From Chitinophagaceae bacterium (GTDB taxonomy: Bacteria > Bacteroidota > Bacteroidia > Chitinophagales > Chitinophagaceae): a DNA stretch of 64,000 nucleotides. Each line of letters opens with the position of its first letter. Positions within the stretch are counted from its first letter, which is position 1. Positions 58,216 through 64,000 of the stretch are shown here, piece by piece. Made by a program: the position numbers and the translations under genes. Below the pieces are notes generated by a model that saw nothing but the letters and a program-made list of their open reading frames with translations, did not search any database and had not been told where the DNA came from. The stretch covers positions 1,178,001-1,242,000 of the forward strand of contig JADJPV010000002.1 in the NCBI GenBank assembly GCA_016713085.1. Direction: 5' to 3'.

Positions 58216-59235
58216 CTATTGATAAACTCTTACATAATCTATTTCCAATGTTGAACTGCTGAAAGCAGGATCAATTGTTCCTCCAAAAGTTCCGCCCATT
58301 GCAACATTCAGTATGATGAAAAAATTCTGATTGAATGGCAAACTGCTGTTGTTGCTAAACGTAAAAAAAGGAACATCATCTACAGAAATCTTTATTGTTG
58401 CTGCCGACCAGTCTAAGGAATACTTATGAAACTCTGTTGAAACATTTGGAATAGTAACCGTACCACCATCTCCATTTCCACCGGAGTGTCCTGGGTGATG
58501 TAATGTACCGTATATTTTATTTTGCTGATTTCCGATATGTTCCATAATATCTATCTCACCACAGGCGGGCCATCCGGCAGTTGAAACATTATTTCCCAAC
58601 ATCCAGATAGCTGGCCACGTACCCAAACCTATTGGCAACTTTGCTCTGACTTCAACCTTACCATACTTAAATGAAAATTTATCTTTCGATAATAACCTTG
58701 CAGATGTATAAGCGCTGCCGTTATAGCTCTCTGCCTTTGCTGTAATTTTTAATGTGCCATTCGATACAATTACATTATCAGCTCTGTTGGTATAATTCTG
58801 CTGTTCGGCATTTCCCCAACCGCCAGCACCAAGATCATAACCCCACTTTGCCGGATTAGGTGCACCAGGCACATCAAATTCTTCCGACCATATTAATGAA
58901 ACAGCAACCGTAACAGTAATCTGAATGGATTTAGATATCGTTTTTCCTGTGCTGCTTTTCGCAATCACATTAACAGTATAAGTACCCGAAGCCGGGTACT
59001 TATATGTTACAATACCTGAAACAACGGTTTGGAAAATCCCGTTACCATAATCATAATCGTATGTAACTGCATTGCTGGCAGAAGCTGTAAAAGCAACATT
59101 ACCGCTGTTATCAGTATTTACAACTGCGTTCAGAGTGAGATTTGTCGGTGCTATATCAACCGTCGGTGAACTTTTCTTTTTGCAGGAAAAGCCCATCACC
59201 AGTATAAATAATAACAGAACTGATAAATATCTCAT
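58216..59235 (-). CDS. GH16 beta-glucanase lipoprotein with PKD domain
   Basis: 339 residues. The lipobox (LVMGFSCKKK) anchors it at Cys18. A PKD-like domain (about 25-110, YDYDYGNG ... YPASGTYTVNVIAKS) comes before the GH16 domain (about 115-339), with catalytic GEIDIMEHIG and a C-terminal DYVRVYQ. It is a surface or outer-membrane-attached endoglucanase. Its start lies 2 bases after the stop of the upstream lipoprotein gene, so they are translationally linked. It is a diverged paralogue of the following GH16 gene. Confidence 0.92.
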   Translation of the reverse strand: MRYLSVLLLFILVMGFSCKKKSSPTVDIAPTNLTLNAVVNTDNSGNVAFTASASNAVTYDYDYGNGIFQTVVSGIVTYKYPASGTYTVNVIAKSSTGKTISKSIQITVTVAVSLIWSEEFDVPGAPNPAKWGYDLGAGGWGNAEQQNYTNRADNVIVSNGTLKITAKAESYNGSAYTSARLLSKDKFSFKYGKVEVRAKLPIGLGTWPAIWMLGNNVSTAGWPACGEIDIMEHIGNQQNKIYGTLHHPGHSGGNGDGGTVTIPNVSTEFHKYSLDWSAATIKISVDDVPFFTFSNNSSLPFNQNFFIILNVAMGGTFGGTIDPAFSSSTLEIDYVRVYQ

Positions 59236-59237
59236 AC

Positions 59238-60134
59238 TTATTTCACTTTTAATTTTTGATACCAGGAGTTACCATCAATTCCAATACTACGCAGCGTCAT
59301 GTTTGTTGCTGACAGTTCCAGGATTTCATACGTTGTTCCACCTGTACCAAAAATGATCATTCCATTTCCGGGAACAGTAAACTGAATTCTTGTTGAATTA
59401 GCACTGGTAGATGCTGAAGTTGCATCCATAAATGCCAGTTTCTTTGTTCCTGTTGTACCAAGATTTATACATGCATCACCACCGCTGAATCCGTAAAATG
59501 CTGTTGCAGCTCCAATAGAAAAAGATTGACCTTTGTTATCAATCGCCATTGATATATTATTATTGGCGTCTTTTGAAAAAGTAATCTCATCGTCATATGA
59601 ACAGGCATCTCTTGAATTAGGTCCTGCAGCATACCAGATTGGAGCAAACGCATCGGCCGGTCCAACACCAAAATGTCCGTTGGCATCTTTGTCAGAAACC
59701 CATACTCTGCTTGATCCGTTTGTTAATGCTGCAATAATCGGAGCAGGAATTTCAAAAGCAACAAATACTTTCACCTTTTTGCTGATGGTTGAAATGGCTC
59801 CACCGGTTCCTACGGCATTTACTGTAATGGTGTATTCGGCAGTTCCGGGATTGGTGTACTTATATGTCAACGCACCACCGGGAACAACTTCACTTTTACC
59901 ATCGCCAAAATCGATTTTGTACGTTAATGCACTTGCTGCTGTTGTGGTAATGGTTACCCTTCCTGTTCCATTTCCGTTGGGATTGGCAACATCTGTTCCA
60001 ACTACTACAGCAGTTAAAGTAAGTGCCGAAGGAGTCTTAATATCTCCAAAGGAATAGCTTTCCTGTTTACAACTGCTGAAACCAATCAGTATTGCAACAA
60101 AAAGAACAGCAATTGATTTTATATTATTTATCAT
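59238..60134 (-). CDS. PKD-domain lipoprotein of the polysaccharide utilisation locus
   Basis: 298 residues. The lipobox (AILIGFSSCKQ) anchors it at Cys23. A PKD-like domain (about 50-125, YKIDFGDGKSEVVPGG ... YTNPGTAEYTITVNAVG) is followed by a beta-rich domain of unknown type (about 130-298) that contains DACSYDDEITFSKDANN. It has no catalytic motif that I recognise, so it is probably a glycan-binding surface protein. It lies 20 bases after the three-module binding protein and 2 bases before the GH16 gene. Confidence 0.75.
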   Translation of the reverse strand: MINNIKSIAVLFVAILIGFSSCKQESYSFGDIKTPSALTLTAVVVGTDVANPNGNGTGRVTITTTAASALTYKIDFGDGKSEVVPGGALTYKYTNPGTAEYTITVNAVGTGGAISTISKKVKVFVAFEIPAPIIAALTNGSSRVWVSDKDANGHFGVGPADAFAPIWYAAGPNSRDACSYDDEITFSKDANNNISMAIDNKGQSFSIGAATAFYGFSGGDACINLGTTGTKKLAFMDATSASTSANSTRIQFTVPGNGMIIFGTGGTTYEILELSATNMTLRSIGIDGNSWYQKLKVK

Positions 60135-60154
60135 GATTGTTATCCGTTTAAAAA

Positions 60155-62230
60155 TTAATTAAGTGAAATATCATCAAAAAGGAAAGTGAAGTTGGCTGAT
60201 CCATCGCCCATTGTTCCAAGATCAAAGATCAATACAATCTTATGATAGGAATTTGCTGTATTGATGGCACTGAAATCAAAGGTTAACTCTTCCCATGCAT
60301 TGGCAGTAGTTGTAGCTACTTCTTTTTCAAAATTAAGTGCACCATTTGTTTGATTTTCAACTTTCAGCAGTAACTTGGCTCCTATTCTTGGTGAGAACAC
60401 TTTTACTTTGAATGTTTTTTTCACTGAAAAATCAATTGCAGATGATAAAGCAATCCAGCTTCCACCCCATGGCTGACCTGCATTCTTAATCATCTTACCA
60501 ACTTTACTGCTTGCATTAATTCCACCTGAATTTGGATTTGTAACAACTGTTGCATTGCCACCATCAAAATCAGTAAACGTAAACGTACCTGATTCGAATG
60601 TAAGAGGAAGTGAAGGCCCTGCCGGTGGAGGGTTTACAGCCAGATGTTTTACATCATCCCAGTAAAATATTTTTCCATTACCTGCAGTATTAAAGTCGAA
60701 AAAGATGGAAGCCATATCATAGTTATAAGCATAATTGATTGCTGCTGTACCCGCTGCCTGGTTGGCAAAATCAAATGTCAATGTTTCCCATGCATTTGCC
60801 GCTGTAGTTACCGCTTCTGTTTCAACTGATTTTGTATTGTTGGTATGATCTTCTGCTTTTAAACGAACAGGAATTCCTGCTGCAGGTGAATATACCCTTA
60901 CTGTCATTTGTGTTGCTGTAGCAGAAAAAGGTATTTTAGAAGCAAACCCTGCTGATGTGCTCATGGTTGTTCCTGCCCATGTTTCAGCACCACTTGGTTT
61001 GGTTGTTTTCTTTACTTTATTCGCTGCATTTTCCGGATCAACTGCATCTACTGTAATATTGTTTCCAAAATCAACTACTGTATAGTTAACACCTGCTTCA
61101 TCAAATGTAAGTGGTAAATTAACCTGTGAAGACGGAATTGTGTTTGTTAACCTGATGTCATCAAACAACCAGGTAAAATTAGCAGATCCATCGCCCTGCG
61201 TTCCCAAATCAAAGATGAGAACAATGTGCTCGTAGGTATTTGCTGTGTTGATTGCGCTGTAGTCAAACACCATGTCTTCCCATGCGTTGGCAACAGTTGT
61301 AGCCACTTCTTTTTCAAAATTGAGTGCACTGTTGGCTGCGTTTTCAACTTTCAGTAAAACCTTTGCTCCCACTCTTGGAGAAAATACTTTCATTCTGAAA
61401 ATTTTGTTAGCAGAAAAATCAATCGAACTTCCAAGACCAATCCAGCTGCCGCCCCAAACCTGGCCGGCACTCTTTATCATTTTACCAACCTTCGCACTTG
61501 TATTAATACCACCCGATTGAGGATTGCTTACTACTGTAACTCCGCCGCCGTCAAAATTATTAAAGGCATAGGTTACAGTTGGTGATTCAAAGGTGATTGG
61601 CAACAAAACGGGATCAACAATGTTAATCGTTTTTGTAATTTCTGTTGTTGCAGCACCACCGCTTAACGCAACTACTCTTACAGTATAAGTTCCTACTGCA
61701 GCATACACATGGCTGATTGTTTCACCTTCCAAAAATGACTTTGGAACTTCATTAGCAACATCACCAAAGTATACTTTAAACAGTGTTTCATACAAAGCTT
61801 TTGCTGAAACATTCACTTTGTAATTATTTGTCGGATCAACAACTGCTGTAACTTCTAAATTTTCAGGAGCCTTGAATGAAACGGTGAGCTTCTGTGTTGC
61901 TTCGGTTGTTTTTCCTGAAATGTTATGAGCAATAATTTTTACGTTATATACTCCTTCAGCATACACATGCTTTGCATTACCGCCTGCTGAAACTTTTACC
62001 GGCGTTGCAGCTGCATCACCGAAATAAACATCATAAGTGGTTCCTCCTTCTCCATTAGGAGTAATGGTTACCAACCCGGTATTATCCTGTGTAATGTCGA
62101 ACATGGCCGAAAGCTTATCTGGCAGTGCGGCATTTTCTCCAAAGGCGATATCATCGTTTACTGTCTTTTTACATCCTGTTATAACAAGAAGTAAAAACAA
62201 CAGGCTGAATAAATATTTTGATGTATACAT
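60155..62230 (-). CDS. Surface glycan-binding lipoprotein with PKD domains and three similar C-terminal modules
   Basis: 691 residues. The lipobox (LLLVITGCKK) anchors Cys20. Two PKD-like domains (about 30-120 and 120-205) precede three beta-sandwich modules: A (about 208-360), B (about 367-530) and C (about 540-691). A and C are nearly the same: both contain GKMIK.AGQ.WGGSWI, INTAN.Y and IVLIFDLGT.GDGSANFT. B is more divergent. Position directly after SusD matches the SusE/SusF or SGBP slot, so it likely binds the target glycan at the surface. Module fold is inferred to be carbohydrate-binding, because I cannot assign a CBM family. Confidence 0.78.
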   Translation of the reverse strand: MYTSKYLFSLLFLLLVITGCKKTVNDDIAFGENAALPDKLSAMFDITQDNTGLVTITPNGEGGTTYDVYFGDAAATPVKVSAGGNAKHVYAEGVYNVKIIAHNISGKTTEATQKLTVSFKAPENLEVTAVVDPTNNYKVNVSAKALYETLFKVYFGDVANEVPKSFLEGETISHVYAAVGTYTVRVVALSGGAATTEITKTINIVDPVLLPITFESPTVTYAFNNFDGGGVTVVSNPQSGGINTSAKVGKMIKSAGQVWGGSWIGLGSSIDFSANKIFRMKVFSPRVGAKVLLKVENAANSALNFEKEVATTVANAWEDMVFDYSAINTANTYEHIVLIFDLGTQGDGSANFTWLFDDIRLTNTIPSSQVNLPLTFDEAGVNYTVVDFGNNITVDAVDPENAANKVKKTTKPSGAETWAGTTMSTSAGFASKIPFSATATQMTVRVYSPAAGIPVRLKAEDHTNNTKSVETEAVTTAANAWETLTFDFANQAAGTAAINYAYNYDMASIFFDFNTAGNGKIFYWDDVKHLAVNPPPAGPSLPLTFESGTFTFTDFDGGNATVVTNPNSGGINASSKVGKMIKNAGQPWGGSWIALSSAIDFSVKKTFKVKVFSPRIGAKLLLKVENQTNGALNFEKEVATTTANAWEELTFDFSAINTANSYHKIVLIFDLGTMGDGSANFTFLFDDISLN

Positions 62231-62254
62231 AACTATCTTTTTAATGTTGATTGA

Positions 62255-63760
62255 TTAATAGCCGGTATTTTGTGTTAAACCGGAAATATTTATTTCCAGT
62301 TGCGGAATCGGGAACACTTCATGTTTACCTGCTGTAAAACCGGTGATTTTTCCTGCAGCCTGTCCTGTTCTAACAAGGTCAAAGAAACGCTCTCCTTCCA
62401 TTGCAAGTTCAAGTCTGCGTTCATCAAGTATTGCCTGGTATAAAGCAGTACCTGTTGATGTAATATCATGCAGATTATCACCGAAAGCACGGCGACGAAC
62501 CAGGTTCAGATAGGTTTGTGCTTTTGTTGTATTTGGAGCTGTTGCTTTGCTGTTTGCTTCTGCTGCCATTAACAAAACATCAGCATAACGGATTGTTCTG
62601 AAATTATTCAGGAAGTTCAATTCAATCTGTCCGGATGTTTCACCTTTTCTTGGCAGATACTTCTGATTATACAAACCGGTATTTTTATAAGGAGCTACCT
62701 GGTAAGTAATATTGAAAGAAGGGTTTGAGGTTTTATAAGCTTCAATATCAAGTACTGTTGCTGATTTTCGTTGATCACCGGCAGTATATGCAGCTGCTAA
62801 ATTTTGGGTTGGTAAATTTGTACTCCAGCCTGCTGCATATGGCATAGCAGCAGTACCATTTAAACCTCTGATGCCACATTGTTGAACTGAAAGATTTCCC
62901 TGTCCTCTTGTAACACCTCCCCAATTATAATAAGGAGAAGTATTGGAATACTGAATTTCAAATACAGACTCAGGACCATTTTCACCGGCAGCTAAAAACA
63001 TTGAACTAAAGTTTGTGACGAGGCTGAATGCATTGGCTGTAATTACACTTTCCAATACAGTTGCGGCAGCATCAAACTTATTCTGATACAAATAAACTTT
63101 ACCCAATAAAGCCTGCGCAGCATATTTTGTGATGCGTCCCTTTTGTGTTTGTATTGCCGGTAAAACAGTAATTGCAGCAGTTAAATCTGCTTCAATTTGT
63201 TTGTACACATCAGCCTTCGGCGCCCTTGTTAAGGACTTTGAATCTGTTAGTCCAAGGCGTTTGTCTGTAAACAATGGAACATCGCCAAAGAACTTAACTA
63301 AAGTGAAATAATAGTAAGCTCTCAAAAAATAAACTTCACCATACAATGCATCTTTACCTGCAAAGTCAACAGTTTCACCGGCAAGATTTGCGGCTTTATA
63401 CTGATGCATGTAATTGGCACGGTTAATTCCTTCGTATGCGGCCTGCCATATTTCAGTCAGGGTTGAGTTAACAGAAGTGTGTGTATAATCATCGATCTGT
63501 TGCAGAGACAATACATCTGATGCATTTTCGCCACCGCTAACAGCATTGTCAGATGCAATATCACCAACAGGTACTGTTTGATTCAGCCATTGTATGGGAG
63601 TGTACACACTGATTGCCATTGTACGGTAATCAGTCTCTGATTTCAAATAATCAAGTTCTGTAATCCTGAAATCCTCATGTGGATTATAATCCACCCATTT
63701 TTTGCACGAAGCAAGCATGGTTACGATCAGTACCAGGCTTATTATAGTTATTTTCTTCAT
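62255..63760 (-). CDS. SusD/RagB-family nutrient-binding lipoprotein
   Basis: 501 residues from the ATG at 63760, which opens the signal MKKITIISLVLIVTMLASCKKW with lipobox Cys19; an upstream extension to 63802 lies in leader sequence. Family marks: EDFRITELDYLKSE, YGEVYFLRAYYYFTLVKFFGDVPLF, FRTIRYADVLLMAAEANSKA and ILDERRLELAMEGERFFDLVRTG. It forms the lid of the SusC pore and captures the glycan. It is 25 bases downstream of SusC, and the binding protein follows after 24 bases. Confidence 0.95.
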   Translation of the reverse strand: MKKITIISLVLIVTMLASCKKWVDYNPHEDFRITELDYLKSETDYRTMAISVYTPIQWLNQTVPVGDIASDNAVSGGENASDVLSLQQIDDYTHTSVNSTLTEIWQAAYEGINRANYMHQYKAANLAGETVDFAGKDALYGEVYFLRAYYYFTLVKFFGDVPLFTDKRLGLTDSKSLTRAPKADVYKQIEADLTAAITVLPAIQTQKGRITKYAAQALLGKVYLYQNKFDAAATVLESVITANAFSLVTNFSSMFLAAGENGPESVFEIQYSNTSPYYNWGGVTRGQGNLSVQQCGIRGLNGTAAMPYAAGWSTNLPTQNLAAAYTAGDQRKSATVLDIEAYKTSNPSFNITYQVAPYKNTGLYNQKYLPRKGETSGQIELNFLNNFRTIRYADVLLMAAEANSKATAPNTTKAQTYLNLVRRRAFGDNLHDITSTGTALYQAILDERRLELAMEGERFFDLVRTGQAAGKITGFTAGKHEVFPIPQLEINISGLTQNTGY

Positions 63761-63785
63761 TGTAATATTTTTTTTGATTGGAGTG

Positions 63786-64000
63786 TTAAAGTTTAATGTC
63801 AAGACCTACAGAATAAATCCTTGCCTGAGGATATGCACCACGATCAACACCTGAATTTAAAATACCACCGGATATTTCAGGATCAAATCCTGTGTACTTG
63901 GTAAAGGTGAATGCATTTTTTACCTGTACATAAACTCTCAGTTTACTGAAGATATTTTTTGTAACAGATGCTGGTAATGTGTAACCTAACTGCAGGTTTT
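63786..64000 (-). CDS. SusC-family TonB-dependent receptor, C-terminal end (partial)
   Basis: The frame enters from the right edge on the minus strand and ends at TAA 63786-63788, giving the last 70 residues. LQLGYTLPASVTK, then TKYTGFDPEISGG, then GAYPQARIYSVGLDIKL are typical of the SusC C-terminus. It would be the pore that imports glycan with SusD, encoded directly downstream. The main part lies outside the window. Confidence 0.9.
   Translation of the reverse strand, partial: NLQLGYTLPASVTKNIFSKLRVYVQVKNAFTFTKYTGFDPEISGGILNSGVDRGAYPQARIYSVGLDIKL

Overview
The window looks like chromosomal DNA from a Bacteroidota bacterium, most likely the family Chitinophagaceae. The evidence is a SusC/SusD pair, large outer-membrane receptors with N-terminal carboxypeptidase-regulatory-like domains, a GLPGLI protein, many Cys-Lys-Lys lipoproteins, moderate-to-low GC, and two promoter candidates of the Bacteroidota type (TTTG ... 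TAnnTTTG-like). I saw no rRNA, tRNA, CRISPR array, phage gene, transposase or integrase.

Layout. 1-12 kb holds exported peptidases (S9, M14, gamma-glutamyltransferase), a broken DUF4209 gene, a DinB-like protein, a BioF-like aminotransferase and a small barrel protein. 12-19 kb holds a bestrophin, a TamB-like envelope protein and ribBA. 19-28 kb has a TonB-dependent receptor and then a compact amidoligase locus: esterase, ATP-grasp ligase, GCS2 (YbdK-type) ligase, a second ATP-grasp protein and a class I glutamine amidotransferase. I regard this as the best candidate for an uncharacterised pathway. 28-32.5 kb is an ECF sigma factor overlapping a fused inner-membrane/outer-membrane-barrel regulator, with a lipoprotein and a TPR protein. 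32.5-48.5 kb is mostly glycogen and maltodextrin metabolism (glgB, SusA-like amylase, MFS transporter, glgC, glgA, FHS hexose transporter, ROK kinase), interrupted by an outer-membrane protein/GLPGLI pair, a DUF805 protein and an AT-rich orphan gene. 48.6-54.7 kb has an M13 peptidase, a dipeptide epimerase and MalQ. 54.9-64 kb is a minus-strand polysaccharide utilisation locus: SusC (cut by the window edge), SusD, three-module glycan-binding lipoprotein, PKD lipoprotein, two GH16 enzymes and a GH3 enzyme. It is probably aimed at a beta-1,3-glucan such as laminarin.

A second theme is sequence quality. At least nine single-base gains or losses, mostly in short homopolymers, break otherwise well-conserved genes (S9 peptidase, barrel protein, TamB, second ATP-grasp, TPR protein, glgB three times), and the DUF4209 gene has about seven more. 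Three further genes carry in-frame stops (DinB-like, GCS2 ligase, GH16). The pattern resembles unpolished long-read consensus better than biological decay, and I give the joined gene models. Intergenic spaces are short; none longer than about 300 bases lacks a gene. They hold several strong hairpin terminators and several palindromic repeats.
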